Of a stretch of DNA of 64,000 bases, positions 6,337 to 14,665 are shown in pieces; the first letter of the stretch is position 1, and every line of letters starts with the position of its first letter. The DNA comes from Sphingorhabdus wooponensis (GTDB taxonomy: Bacteria; Pseudomonadota; Alphaproteobacteria; Sphingomonadales; Sphingomonadaceae), in assembly GCF_003933235.1 (NCBI RefSeq), contig NZ_RWJI01000001.1, positions 440,001 to 504,000 of the forward strand. The letters run 5' to 3'. The notes under the pieces were generated by a model, which saw only the letters and a program-made list of their open reading frames with translations, had not been told where the DNA came from and searched no databases. The translations under genes and the position numbers were made by a program.

Positions 6337-8181
6337 ATGACATTTGAAAACATTCCCCCGCTTCTCGATGAAGCGCTCACCGCGCGTGGATATACCACGC
6401 TGACCCCCGTTCAAGACGCTGTAATTACAGAGGAAGCTGTCGGACGCGACCTCGTCGTGTCGGCACAAACCGGCTCAGGCAAGACCGTGGCCTTTGGCCT
6501 CGCTATGGCACCGCAAATCCTTGATGGTGGGATGGTTAGCCTTGCACGCGAACCTGCTGCGCTCATAATTGCCCCGACCCGCGAGCTTGCTTTACAAGTG
6601 AGCCGCGAATTGATGTGGCTCTATGGCAAAGCAGGCGTGCGTATTGCGACCTGCGTTGGCGGAATGGATGCATCGAAAGAACGGCGCACATTGAACCAAG
6701 GCGCGCAAATTGTTGTCGGCACCCCTGGACGGCTGCGTGACCATTTGGAGCGCGGCGCACTTGACCTATCGGCGTTGAAGGTCGCAATCCTTGATGAAGC
6801 CGACGAAATGCTCGACATGGGTTTCCGCGAGGAACTTGAAGAAATTTTGAACGCAACACCGGACGAGCGTCGGACGTTGTTGTTCTCGGCGACCATGCCA
6901 AAACCGATTGTTTCGTTGGCAAAACGGTATCAGCGCGATGCGTTGCGCATTTCGACCGTTGGCGAAGACCGCGGCCATGGCGACATCAGCTATCAAGTGG
7001 TCACGGTTGCCCCGCCGGACATTGAAAACGCCGTTGTGAACCTGCTGCGTTTGCACGAGGCGGAGACGGCTATTTTGTTCTGCGCCACCCGCGAAAATGT
7101 GCGTCGCTTGCATGCCAGCCTGACCGAGCGCGGCTTTAACGTTGTGGCTTTGTCGGGAGAGCATTCACAGTCCGAACGTAACCATGCGCTACAGGCTTTG
7201 CGCGATCGCCGTGCCCGCGTTTGTGTGGCAACAGATGTCGCCGCACGCGGTATCGATTTGCCGAACCTTTCGCTGGTTGTGCATGTTGAGTTGCCGCGCG
7301 ATGCTGAGGGGCTTCAGCACAGGTCAGGCCGTACAGGTCGTGCAGGTCGCAAGGGAACTGCTGTGTTGATCGTGCCCTATCAGCGCCGCAAGCGTGTGGA
7401 ATCCATGCTGCGCGGTGCGAAGATTGAGGCGGATTGGATCAAAGTTCCAACTGCGGCGGATATCCGTGCGAAGGATCATGAACGCCTACTTGAAACGCTT
7501 TTGACGCCAGTTGAGGTTGAGGACGAAGATCGCGCGCTGGGCGCCCGATTGCTCGAAACCATGTCAGCAGAAGACATTGCTGCCGCTTTAGTGCGCGTGC
7601 ACCGTGCCAAGATGCCGCAAGCCGAAGATTTGCTGGATGACGGCAGTCGTGAACGTCAACGCGACGACCATCGCGCCGGGTTTGATGATTCGGTCTGGTT
7701 CAAGCTGAATGTCGGTCGCCGCAACAATGCAGATCCCAAATGGATTTTGCCATTATTGTGCCGCCGTGGCGGCGTGACCAAGAACGACATTGGTGCCATC
7801 CGGATTGCCGCGAATGAAACGCATGTTGGGATTGCAGCTGCTGCTGTCGCCAAATTCGCAAAGTCGATAGCACAGCCGGGACATGACGAGGACAATGACG
7901 TCGAAATCATCCAGGCCAATGGCCCGCCAAGGGAAGCCGCCCGCGAAAACAAGCGCAGGGGCCGCGATGGCGATCGTCCGCAACGTGCGCAGCTTGGTGT
8001 TAATTCACGGGGCGATGGTCCACCACGTGGTGACGGTCCACCCCGCGGCGGTAACTTCCGTGGAGACGGACAACGTGGCAGTGGTTCAAGCCGTGACGGC
8101 GCACGTCCATTCCGTAAGGATGGCCCACCCCCATCAAAACATGGTGTGAAGCACAAGGCCAAAGGGAACCGCCCGCGTTAG
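6337..8181 (+). CDS. DEAD-box ATP-dependent RNA helicase with DbpA-type RNA-binding domain
   Basis: A 614-residue DeaD/CsdA-like helicase that unwinds structured RNA in ribosome assembly or mRNA decay. The Q motif lies near residues 18-26, Walker A AQTGSGKT at 43-50, then PTRELA, DEAD (LDEADEMLDMGF), SAT (LLFSATMPK) and HRSGRTGRAGRKG. A DbpA-like RNA-binding domain follows (about residues 450-525; WFKLNVGRRNNADPKWILPLLCRRGG). The last 80 or so residues are an Arg/Gly/Asp/Pro-rich disordered tail with repeated RGDGPP units. It starts ATG 6337 without a strong Shine-Dalgarno site. It is transcribed away from phaC and followed by a separate aminotransferase gene. Confidence 0.95.
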   Translation: MTFENIPPLLDEALTARGYTTLTPVQDAVITEEAVGRDLVVSAQTGSGKTVAFGLAMAPQILDGGMVSLAREPAALIIAPTRELALQVSRELMWLYGKAGVRIATCVGGMDASKERRTLNQGAQIVVGTPGRLRDHLERGALDLSALKVAILDEADEMLDMGFREELEEILNATPDERRTLLFSATMPKPIVSLAKRYQRDALRISTVGEDRGHGDISYQVVTVAPPDIENAVVNLLRLHEAETAILFCATRENVRRLHASLTERGFNVVALSGEHSQSERNHALQALRDRRARVCVATDVAARGIDLPNLSLVVHVELPRDAEGLQHRSGRTGRAGRKGTAVLIVPYQRRKRVESMLRGAKIEADWIKVPTAADIRAKDHERLLETLLTPVEVEDEDRALGARLLETMSAEDIAAALVRVHRAKMPQAEDLLDDGSRERQRDDHRAGFDDSVWFKLNVGRRNNADPKWILPLLCRRGGVTKNDIGAIRIAANETHVGIAAAAVAKFAKSIAQPGHDEDNDVEIIQANGPPREAARENKRRGRDGDRPQRAQLGVNSRGDGPPRGDGPPRGGNFRGDGQRGSGSSRDGARPFRKDGPPPSKHGVKHKAKGNRPR

Positions 8182-8267
8182 TTTATGCGCATATAGTTTT
8201 TCTGGAAATGCGGTAAAACTTCGCGCATGAGGGCGGTCTTGCATTAACCAACCCGAAACGGGAACTT

Positions 8268-9479
8268 ATGTCCGAAGAATTCTACCGCATTAAACGCCTG
8301 CCGCCCTATGTCATCGCTGAAGTCAATGCGATGCGTGCGGCGGCGCGCGGCGCGGGTGAGGACATCATCGACCTAGGCATGGGCAATCCTGATTTGCCGC
8401 CACCACCGCATGTGATCGAAAAACTGTGCGAAGTGGCGCAGAAGCCGGATGCCCATGGCTATTCCGCGTCTAAGGGAATTCCAGGACTTCGCAAAGCACA
8501 GGCGAATTATTATGGGCGTCGTTTCGGGGTTGATGTGGATCCTGAACATGAAGTTGTCGTGACCATGGGGTCCAAAGAAGGTTTGGCAAGCCTCGCCACG
8601 GCGATCACTGCGCCGGGCGATGTGGTTCTGGCGCCGAATCCGAGTTACCCTATACACACTTTTGGTTTCATCATTGCAGGCGCAACGATCCGTTCGGTGC
8701 CAACCACGCCCGACGAAAATTATTTCCGATCGCTGGAGCGTGCCATGGCTTTTACCGTGCCGCGTCCGTCGATATTGGTCGTAAATTACCCGTCAAATCC
8801 CACCGCCGAGACCGTTGATTTGGCCTTTTACGAACGGCTGGTTGCATGGGCTAAGGAGAATAAGGTCTGGATCCTGTCCGACCTTGCATATTCCGAACTC
8901 TATTTTGACGGCAACCCGACACCATCGATATTGCAAGTCAAAGGTGGCAAGGATGTTGCGGTCGAATTCACGTCCTTGTCCAAAACATATTCGATGGCCG
9001 GATGGCGCGTTGGTTTTGCCGTAGGCAACCGTGACTTGATTGCAGCGATGACGCGGGTGAAAAGCTATTTGGATTATGGCGCCTTCACCCCCATTCAAGC
9101 AGCGGCTTGTGCCGCGCTGAATGGACCGCAAGACATTGTTGAGCAAAATCGTCAGCTCTACCACAAACGCCGCGATATCCTTGTTGAGGCCTTTGGGCGG
9201 GCAGGCTGGGACATTCCGCCGCCGCGTGCATCGATGTTTGCTTGGGCTCCTTTACCACCTGCGTTGGCGCATTTGGGCAGCCTTGAATTTTCCAAGCAGT
9301 TGCTGACCGAGGCGAAGGTCGCGGTTGCGCCGGGCGTTGGCTATGGCGAAGATGGTGAAGGCTATGTCCGCATTGCCATGGTAGAAAATGAACATCGTTT
9401 GCGACAGGCGGCCCGCAATGTGAAACGCTATTTGCAATCCATGGGTGTGAACACCCCTGCGCAGTCCAAGGCGATCTGA
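8268..9479 (+). CDS. alaC: Pyridoxal-phosphate aminotransferase, AlaC/LL-DAP aminotransferase-like
   Basis: A 403-residue fold-type I aminotransferase, most like glutamate-pyruvate aminotransferase AlaC, which makes alanine from pyruvate. Visible features: the substrate-binding opening DLGMGNPDLPPP (residues 35-46), NYPSNPT (173-179), SDLAYSELYFDG (204-215), the PLP lysine Lys239 in SLSKTYSMAGWRVGF, and the carboxylate-binding Arg in GYVRIAM near the C-terminus. ATG 8268 follows a modest GGGA element. The next gene starts one base after its stop, so alaC, the thioesterase and the lipoprotein methyltransferase probably form one transcript. In many relatives alaC is followed by hom/thrA, which is not the case here. 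Confidence 0.9.
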   Translation: MSEEFYRIKRLPPYVIAEVNAMRAAARGAGEDIIDLGMGNPDLPPPPHVIEKLCEVAQKPDAHGYSASKGIPGLRKAQANYYGRRFGVDVDPEHEVVVTMGSKEGLASLATAITAPGDVVLAPNPSYPIHTFGFIIAGATIRSVPTTPDENYFRSLERAMAFTVPRPSILVVNYPSNPTAETVDLAFYERLVAWAKENKVWILSDLAYSELYFDGNPTPSILQVKGGKDVAVEFTSLSKTYSMAGWRVGFAVGNRDLIAAMTRVKSYLDYGAFTPIQAAACAALNGPQDIVEQNRQLYHKRRDILVEAFGRAGWDIPPPRASMFAWAPLPPALAHLGSLEFSKQLLTEAKVAVAPGVGYGEDGEGYVRIAMVENEHRLRQAARNVKRYLQSMGVNTPAQSKAI

Positions 9480-9480
9480 C

Positions 9481-9945
9481 ATGGCACGCGGCGAGTTTGC
9501 TTTTCATCATAGCTTCCGCGTGCGCTGGTCGGAGACCGATGCGCAAGGGGTCGTGTTCAACGCCCGATATCTCGATTATGCGGATATTGCGATTACCGAA
9601 TATTGGCGCGCCGTGAAGTTTCGCGACTATGCCGATGGTGCACCGATGGAATTCCATGTCAAGAAAGCCACCGTCACATGGTTTGCGCCGATTAAGCCCG
9701 ATGAGATGATTGAAGTCATGGCGAGGACTATTGCAACGGGACGCACCAGCATGACGCAGTTGGTTGAAATTCACGGTCTGACCGAAGATGGTTCGGATGA
9801 TTTACGCGCAACGGTAGACTTGGTCAGCGTGCATGTGGATCTTGACGTACATCGTCCCATCCCTTTGCCCGATTGGGTGAAGGGTGTTTTTACGGCATTC
9901 GACAGCCAGGCAACCAACAAGCCGACTGCGCTGGCTGAGGGTTGA
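9481..9945 (+). CDS. Acyl-CoA thioesterase, 4HBT/YbgC-type hotdog fold
   Basis: A 154-residue hotdog-fold thioesterase of the 4-hydroxybenzoyl-CoA type, predicted to hydrolyse an acyl-CoA or acyl-ACP in the cytoplasm. The catalytic-loop motif WSETDAQGVVFNARYLDYAD (residues 16-35) contains the conserved Asp of the 4HBT family, and FHVKKATVTWFAP forms the following strand. The C-terminus ends in a variable tail. Its ATG lies one base after the alaC stop codon and the next gene follows after four bases, so it is in the middle of a tight three-gene unit. Substrate cannot be told from sequence. Confidence 0.85.
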   Translation: MARGEFAFHHSFRVRWSETDAQGVVFNARYLDYADIAITEYWRAVKFRDYADGAPMEFHVKKATVTWFAPIKPDEMIEVMARTIATGRTSMTQLVEIHGLTEDGSDDLRATVDLVSVHVDLDVHRPIPLPDWVKGVFTAFDSQATNKPTALAEG

Positions 9946-9949
9946 CGCG

Positions 9950-10690
9950 TTGGCTCGCCATGCCACGCCCCCTAAGATTATTCTACTAACGCTGGCGTTG
10001 ATGCTCATCGGCGGTTGCCAACAAAGCGGGGCCGACGCACAAAATGCACCCGTGATGGAATTTCCACGCCCTGAACGCACGGTATCGGCGATTGGTGACA
10101 CCGAATTTTCAACCGAAGCGGCACGTGACCAAGCGGGCGAAGCCGAATATGTCATGGACTGGGCGGGTGTTCAGTTGGGGACCACTGTTGCCGATATTGG
10201 TGCCGGCGAAGGCTATTACACCATACGTCTTGCCGACCGCGTTGGCCCGAAAGGCCGCGTCTTGGCACAGGACATTAATCGCGGCGCGCTGGACCGCCTT
10301 GGGGAGCGCGTTACCCGTGAACAGCTCGACAATGTTGCCATCAAGGAAGGGGCGATGGATGATCCCCGCCTGCCGGAGAATAGCTTTGACCGGATATTCA
10401 TGGTGCATATGTATCATGAGATTAAACAGCCTTACGCCTTTCTGTGGAGGATGCGGCCTGCGCTGGCAAAAGGCGGGCAAGTGATTGTCGTCGACCGCGA
10501 CCGGGCGACTCACCAGCATGGCATTCCCCCAAAGCTGTTATTCTGTGAATTTGAGTCGGTCGGTTATCGACTGACGGGCTTTACCGAGGAATTGAACCTT
10601 GGCGGCTATATTGCCCGGTTTGAAGTCAATGGCGCACGGCCGGCACCATCGGCGATCCGCACCTGCGCTAGCCGCTACCCGCAATCCTGA
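9950..10690 (+). CDS. SAM-dependent methyltransferase-like protein with lipoprotein signal
   Basis: A 246-residue protein read from TTG 9950, which has GAGG nine bases upstream and starts five bases after the thioesterase stop. An ATG at 9884 would overlap the previous gene by 62 bases and prepend an unlikely Arg-rich stretch. Residues 1-22 form a short basic-hydrophobic signal ending in lipobox LIGGC, with Cys23 as the predicted lipidation site. Then comes a Rossmann methyltransferase fold: motif I VADIGAGEGYYT (about 63-74), acidic strand end VLAQDIN, and DRIFMVHMYHEI. Signal-bearing methyltransferase-like proteins (COG4798 type) are known but not understood, as SAM is not expected outside the cytoplasm. 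Confidence 0.8.
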   Translation: MARHATPPKIILLTLALMLIGGCQQSGADAQNAPVMEFPRPERTVSAIGDTEFSTEAARDQAGEAEYVMDWAGVQLGTTVADIGAGEGYYTIRLADRVGPKGRVLAQDINRGALDRLGERVTREQLDNVAIKEGAMDDPRLPENSFDRIFMVHMYHEIKQPYAFLWRMRPALAKGGQVIVVDRDRATHQHGIPPKLLFCEFESVGYRLTGFTEELNLGGYIARFEVNGARPAPSAIRTCASRYPQS

Positions 10691-10760
10691 CATTTCTTTA
10701 GCCCAGCTAAAACACCGCCAAACACAGGCACGGATATTGTGGACGCCCGCGTTCTGCAAA

Positions 10761-10792
10761 AAAAGGGCGGCCTATTGCTAGACCGCCCTTTT
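10761..10792. terminator. Bidirectional terminator between the methyltransferase gene and rplL
   Basis: AAAAGGGCGG (10761-10770) pairs with CCGCCCTTTT (10783-10792), with an inner CTA/TAG extension. On the minus strand it ends in a run of eight T residues downstream of rplL. On the plus strand it serves the convergent methyltransferase gene with a shorter T run. Confidence 0.8.
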
Positions 10793-10816
10793 GTATACCC
10801 CGAAAGGGAGACTGAA

Positions 10817-11188
10817 TTACTTCAGTTCTACGGTTCCGCCAGCAGCAAGGATCTTCGCCTTGATGTCTTCAGCTTCTGCCTTGTTTACGCCTTCCTTGAT
10901 CGCCTTTGGCGCGGACTCAACAAGAGCCTTTGCTTCGGTCAGACCAAGGTTGGTGATTGCGCGAACTTCCTTGATGACTGCAATCTTGTTTCCGCCGTCG
11001 CCGGTCAGGATAACGTCGAATTCAGTCTGCTCTTCAGCAGCTGGTGCAGCAGCGGCAGCAGGGCCAGCAACAGCAACAGCAGCAGCGGCGCTAACGCCCC
11101 ACTTTTCTTCCAAAGCCTTTGCAAGGTCAGCCGCTTCAAGAACGGTCAAAGCCGAAAGTTGGTCTACAAGCTTTTCAATATCAGCCAT
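10817..11188 (-). CDS. rplL: 50S ribosomal protein L7/L12
   Basis: A 123-residue stalk protein that recruits translation factors to the ribosome. The N-terminal dimerisation helix pair ([22 protein letters not shown]), an Ala/Val-rich hinge (about residues 33-52) and the C-terminal globular domain with [16 protein letters not shown] and [11 protein letters not shown] are all present. It follows rplJ after 74 bases on the same strand and ends at a strong terminator. rpoB and rpoC, usually next in this operon, are not downstream. Confidence 0.98.
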   Translation of the reverse strand: MADIEKLVDQLSALTVLEAADLAKALEEKWGVSAAAAVAVAGPAAAAAPAAEEQTEFDVILTGDGGNKIAVIKEVRAITNLGLTEAKALVESAPKAIKEGVNKAEAEDIKAKILAAGGTVELK

Positions 11189-11262
11189 TTAAATAACACT
11201 CCGATTTTCTGTCATATCTGTAGGGCTCGCCCAAATGGACGCAGCCGGTTTCATGTAAAAAT

Positions 11263-11778
11263 TTACGCTGCCTTTTGGTCAGCATAGGCACCAAAGACGC
11301 GTGCCAATTTCGCAGCTGGTGCGGTCGAAAGCTGAGCGAGTTTCGTTGCCGGTGCTTGTACAAGCCCGATAACCTTCGCACGCAGTTCGTCGAGCGATGG
11401 CAATGAAGCCAGCGCCTTTACACCATTTACATCGAGGAAAGTGTCACCCATCGCACCGCCGACAATTTCAAGTTTGTCATTGGTCTTGGCGAACTCGACC
11501 GCAATCTTTGCAGCGGCGACCGGGTCCGACGATGTGGCGAGCGCTGTAGGGCCGGTAAGCAATTCAGCTACCGATCCATAAGGCGTTCCCTCAAGGGCGA
11601 TTTTGGCAAGACGGTTCTTGGCAACCTTATAGCTTGCGCCCGCATCGCGCATCTTCAAACGAAGGTCGGTCGATTGTGCAACTGTTAGCCCGAGATTACG
11701 GGTAACGACAATAACCGCCGCTTCATTAAAAGTGGCGTTCAGCGATGCAACTGTTTCGGTCTTTTCAGAACGGTTCAT
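11263..11778 (-). CDS. rplJ: 50S ribosomal protein L10
   Basis: A 171-residue L10, the base of the ribosomal stalk that binds L7/L12 dimers through its C-terminal helix. Recognisable parts are the N-terminal [21 protein letters not shown] region, the conserved LRMRDAG-like segment ([21 protein letters not shown]) and [22 protein letters not shown] six bases before the ATG is a strong ribosome binding site. A roughly 270-base leader precedes it, the right length and place for L10-leader autoregulation. rplK and rplA, normally directly upstream, are 7 kb away. Confidence 0.97.
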   Translation of the reverse strand: MNRSEKTETVASLNATFNEAAVIVVTRNLGLTVAQSTDLRLKMRDAGASYKVAKNRLAKIALEGTPYGSVAELLTGPTALATSSDPVAAAKIAVEFAKTNDKLEIVGGAMGDTFLDVNGVKALASLPSLDELRAKVIGLVQAPATKLAQLSTAPAAKLARVFGAYADQKAA

Positions 11779-12047
11779 GCATTACTCCTTATTCGGACTG
11801 TTCCAGCGAACCGGATCAGCCCAACACGAAAAGCGAAGCACCCGGATGGGCACTTGCGCTGACTTAGTCCGTGGGGAAGTTTCATGCCGAACGCACACGA
11901 CAGCTTGTCGGAGCAGTGGCGAAGGATGGCAAAGCCAATCCTGAAATCTCTATCCCCGTCTAGGCTGGACATTAAGAACGGCAAATTCCGTTCACCAACT
12001 GTCTCGGACGGTTGCCGGTGGGACCGTCGCCCCACCGAACAGGAGGG
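11779..12047 (-). promoter_or_regulatory. Structured rplJ leader (putative L10 leader)
   Basis: The roughly 270 bases before rplJ carry no gene but several hairpins, including a CGGTGGG/CCCCACCG stem (about 12016-12037) and GAACGG/CCGTTC (about 11973-11990). L10 leaders upstream of rplJ bind the L10-L12 complex and control rplJL in many bacteria. The assignment is by position and structure; the kink-turn consensus was not verified. Confidence 0.45.
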
Positions 12048-12075
12048 CAACTAGCAGGGTTGGGGCCAGAGTCAA
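12048..12075 (-). promoter_or_regulatory. Probable rplJL promoter
   Basis: Minus-strand -35 TTGACT (12075-12070), 16-bp spacer and weak -10 TAGTTG (12053-12048). The sequence AACCCTGCTAG before and across the -10 box recurs almost unchanged in the putative atpH promoter at 50516-50544, which supports both. Confidence 0.45.
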
Positions 12076-12218
12076 GGGTGTTACGGAAATCTGCGCGTTA
12101 CAAGATCGCTGCTTGTTCGAAACTTGTGTAGCTTTGGACAATTTATCTTACTGGACAAGCTTTGCCGGCCTGACTTAATCAGGCTGCTCTCATAATCCAA
12201 GACAAGATAGGAGCAAAT

Positions 12219-12632
12219 ATGCCGGATGTCCGTGAAGATAGTATGGCCCTCATCGCGCGTTATTATGCCGCGTTCAATGCTATGGACATTGAGGCTATTT
12301 TGGCCTGCCTAACCGATGATGTGGCGCATGATATCAATCAGGGGGAGCGCGAAACCGGCAAGGATGCATTTCGCGCGTTTCTAGGCCGGATGGACCACGC
12401 CTATAGCGAGCAATTGCGCGACATTGTCATCATGACCAGCCGCAACGGCGCGCGTGCGGCGGCCGAATTCATGGTGCACGGCGTCTATAAGGTTGCCGAC
12501 GAAGGTTTCCCGCCGGCCCATGGCCAAAGCTATGTTTTGCCCGCTGGCGGCTTTTTTGACATCAAAGATGGAAAGATCGCACGCGTGTCGGTCTATTATA
12601 ATCTGGCCGACTGGATCGCGCAGGTTTCATGA
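12219..12632 (+). CDS. Ketosteroid-isomerase-related (SnoaL/NTF2-like) protein
   Basis: A 137-residue NTF2-fold protein. The N-terminal helix with RYYAAFNAMDIEAILACLTDDVAHDINQG is the SnoaL/ketosteroid-isomerase pattern of a long helix followed by the first strand of the cone-shaped sheet. The final strands ARVSVYYNLADWI close the fold. Such proteins can be isomerases, cyclases or dehydratases, or merely bind ligands. AGGAG lies six bases before the ATG. Its stop overlaps the ATG of the GNAT gene (ATGA), and that gene is coupled in turn to a nitrilase-like hydrolase. The three products therefore probably act on one small molecule. Function unknown. Confidence 0.8.
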   Translation: MPDVREDSMALIARYYAAFNAMDIEAILACLTDDVAHDINQGERETGKDAFRAFLGRMDHAYSEQLRDIVIMTSRNGARAAAEFMVHGVYKVADEGFPPAHGQSYVLPAGGFFDIKDGKIARVSVYYNLADWIAQVS

Positions 12633-13219
12633 CCATCCGCGTCCGCAGTTTGACAGATAAGCAGGAACGCTATGCGGCGATTTCGGCGCTGTCCGATTTG
12701 CGGATCCGCATATTTCGCGGCTGGCCCTATCTCTATGACGGAACAGCGGAGTATGAAGCTGCATATCTTGCGGAATTTATTTCTGAGCCCAATGCAGTGC
12801 TGGTCGTTGCAACCGATGATGATGTGATTGTCGGTGCCGCCACCGCCTCCCCTATGGTGGGGCAGAAGCCGGAATTTCAGTTACCTTTGCGGGTTTATGG
12901 CCTGGATGTTGAACAGATTTTCTATTTTGGGGAGTCGGTTTTGCTGCCCGAATATCAAGGGCAGGGACTCGGCCATCAATTTTTCGATGCGCGTGAGGCG
13001 GCGGCGCGGGCGGCGGGCGCCACCCAAGCCAGTTTTTGCGCCGTGGTCCGTCCAGACGACCATCCGATGCGCCCGCAAGCGCCTCGCGATTTGGCGCCCT
13101 TTTGGCGCTCGCGGGGCTATGCACCCGTGGATGGATTGACGGCGATGCTCGAATGGCAAGACCTTGGCGCTGCTGACGAAAGCGCACATCCGATGCAATT
13201 TTGGATGCGCGACCTGTGA
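12629..13219 (+). CDS. GNAT-family N-acetyltransferase
   Basis: A 196-residue GNAT-fold acyltransferase expected to move an acetyl group from acetyl-CoA to an amine. The acetyl-CoA pyrophosphate loop reads PEYQGQGLGHQFFDAR (about residues 108-123), preceded by a beta strand VEQIFYFGESVLLP as in the fold. C-terminal strands around the HPMRPQAPRDLAPFW segment are family-typical. Start ATG overlaps the previous stop (ATGA), and its own stop overlaps the GTG start of the next gene (GTGA), so all three genes are translationally coupled. No substrate can be named. Confidence 0.85.
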   Translation: MTIRVRSLTDKQERYAAISALSDLRIRIFRGWPYLYDGTAEYEAAYLAEFISEPNAVLVVATDDDVIVGAATASPMVGQKPEFQLPLRVYGLDVEQIFYFGESVLLPEYQGQGLGHQFFDAREAAARAAGATQASFCAVVRPDDHPMRPQAPRDLAPFWRSRGYAPVDGLTAMLEWQDLGAADESAHPMQFWMRDL

Positions 13220-14121
13220 CCGCGCCGGTTCGCATCGCCGCCGCCCAATATCCCATCGGGCAGCCGCAGAGCTTTGCCGAATGGCAAGCCAAGATTGCGG
13301 CATGGGTTGCCGATGCAGCTGTAAATAGCGCGCAGCTTTTGGTGTTTCCCGAATATGCCGCGATGGAGTTGGCGGCGATTGACACAGAAACCGCCAGCGA
13401 CCTGCACGCCTCGTTGCGTGCGGTGGTGGCGCTGGGGCCGCAGATTGATGCACATTGTGCCGATCTGGCGCAGCATTTTGGCGTCACGGTGCTTGGCGGA
13501 ACACGCCCGCATGCTTTTGATGACGGGCGGGTTGTCAACCGTGCAAGCCTCTATCTCCCCGACGGGCAGAGCGGACATCAGGACAAGATCATGATGACGC
13601 GATTTGAACGGGAGTCCTGGGATATCAAAGGCGGCAGCGACTTGCGCGTTTTTCGCACGCCTTTGGGCATGATCGGCATTTCGACCTGCTATGATGTCGA
13701 ATTCCCTATGATTGCGCGGACGCAGGCGGCTGCGGGTGCGCAGGTCATCCTGTGTCCGTCCTGCACCGACAGCTTACAAGGCTATCATCGGGTTCGGATA
13801 GGCGCGCAGGCACGGGCATTGGAAAACCAGATTTTCGTGGTGCAAGCGCCTACGGTCGGCATGGCGCCTTGGTCCCCTGCGCTCGACGAAAATTACGGCG
13901 CGGCGGGTATTTTTGTGCCACCCGATGGTGATAGTCCGGACGATGGAGTGATGGCCATAGGGGCCGAAGGGCAGGGGGAATGGGTCTATGCGGATGTGGA
14001 TGTTGCCCGCGTCGAACGCTGGCGCAGCGCCGGTTCAGTGCGCCCCTTTGCGCATTGGCCCGAACAATATTGCGGGGCAAAAACCGATGACCTGCCGGTG
14101 GAAATCGTTCCGCTCGATTAG
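13216..14121 (+). CDS. Carbon-nitrogen hydrolase (nitrilase superfamily)
   Basis: A 301-residue amidase-like enzyme with the Glu-Lys-Cys triad of the nitrilase superfamily: Glu46 in LVFPEYAAME, Lys124 in HQDKIMMTRFE and Cys158 in GISTCYDVEFP. The fold begins RIAAAQYPIG, as in omega-amidase and carbamoylase relatives. GTG 13216 is chosen because it overlaps the GNAT stop as GTGA. A TTG at 13201 would extend it by five residues into the GNAT frame. It would cleave an amide C-N bond, possibly of the product or precursor handled by the preceding GNAT enzyme. It is followed at a distance by a DUF3237 gene on the other strand. Confidence 0.9.
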   Translation: MTAPVRIAAAQYPIGQPQSFAEWQAKIAAWVADAAVNSAQLLVFPEYAAMELAAIDTETASDLHASLRAVVALGPQIDAHCADLAQHFGVTVLGGTRPHAFDDGRVVNRASLYLPDGQSGHQDKIMMTRFERESWDIKGGSDLRVFRTPLGMIGISTCYDVEFPMIARTQAAAGAQVILCPSCTDSLQGYHRVRIGAQARALENQIFVVQAPTVGMAPWSPALDENYGAAGIFVPPDGDSPDDGVMAIGAEGQGEWVYADVDVARVERWRSAGSVRPFAHWPEQYCGAKTDDLPVEIVPLD

Positions 14122-14145
14122 GGGCTGATCCTAAGATCCTAAGGT

Positions 14146-14610
14146 TCAGCCTATTTCGAAAATGGAGTAAATCGGCCCGCTCGCCGTGCGTTCGCCCGTG
14201 CCGACAGCTACCACATTGTTCAGCCAGCTATAGCGCGCATCACCACATTCGAATTTCGCCGAAATGGCCAGGGAATATTCCGAAGCATCCAATGCCTCGC
14301 CCTTTGCAAAGCGGGCCATGGCATCGGCATTTGCAAGGAAACGTCCTTGATACGCTAGATAGATCAGCGCGCCGTCATCGGTTTGGAGCGTCAGGCGAAC
14401 GTCGATAACCATGACACCGTCATTCCGGTTAACTACCCAATCATTGCCACCGGGTAGCACCGTGCCGTTCAACCGTTCGCCGGTGAAATGACCGCCTGTG
14501 ACGGGCGCGATGCGGCGCATGCCGGCTGGGGTCTTGCCAATGCTAACCATGCCGGCAAAATCAACGGTCAAGGTCATTTGAATGAGGTGGCGATATCGTA
14601 AATTGGTCAT
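14146..14610 (-). CDS. DUF3237 domain protein
   Basis: A 154-residue protein with the DUF3237 signature: a strand followed by IGKTPAGMRRIAPVTGGHFTGERL (about residues 24-47), then LNGTVLPGGNDWVVNRNDGVMVIDVRLTLQTDDGALIYLAYQG. DUF3237 proteins are small beta-barrels of unknown function, frequent in organisms that degrade aromatics or steroids. ATG 14610 is used; ATG 14577 is a shorter option, and neither has a Shine-Dalgarno site. The frame is open further upstream but would run into the divergent Rieske gene. It is divergent from that gene with 55 bp between starts, so shared control is possible. Confidence 0.85.
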   Translation of the reverse strand: MTNLRYRHLIQMTLTVDFAGMVSIGKTPAGMRRIAPVTGGHFTGERLNGTVLPGGNDWVVNRNDGVMVIDVRLTLQTDDGALIYLAYQGRFLANADAMARFAKGEALDASEYSLAISAKFECGDARYSWLNNVVAVGTGERTASGPIYSIFEIG

Positions 14611-14665
14611 TGCAGTGTTGCTACCATGGCGGCAGGATGGTGCAAGACATATTGGGGAGAGTGAG

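Noticed and set aside
7656-8162. A 168-residue minus-strand frame with Pro/Arg-rich repeats
   Set aside because: It is the reverse reading of the helicase's Arg/Gly tail repeats.
12852-13538. A 228-residue minus-strand frame over the GNAT and nitrilase genes
   Set aside because: Antisense to two genes with clear motifs; composition is artefactual.
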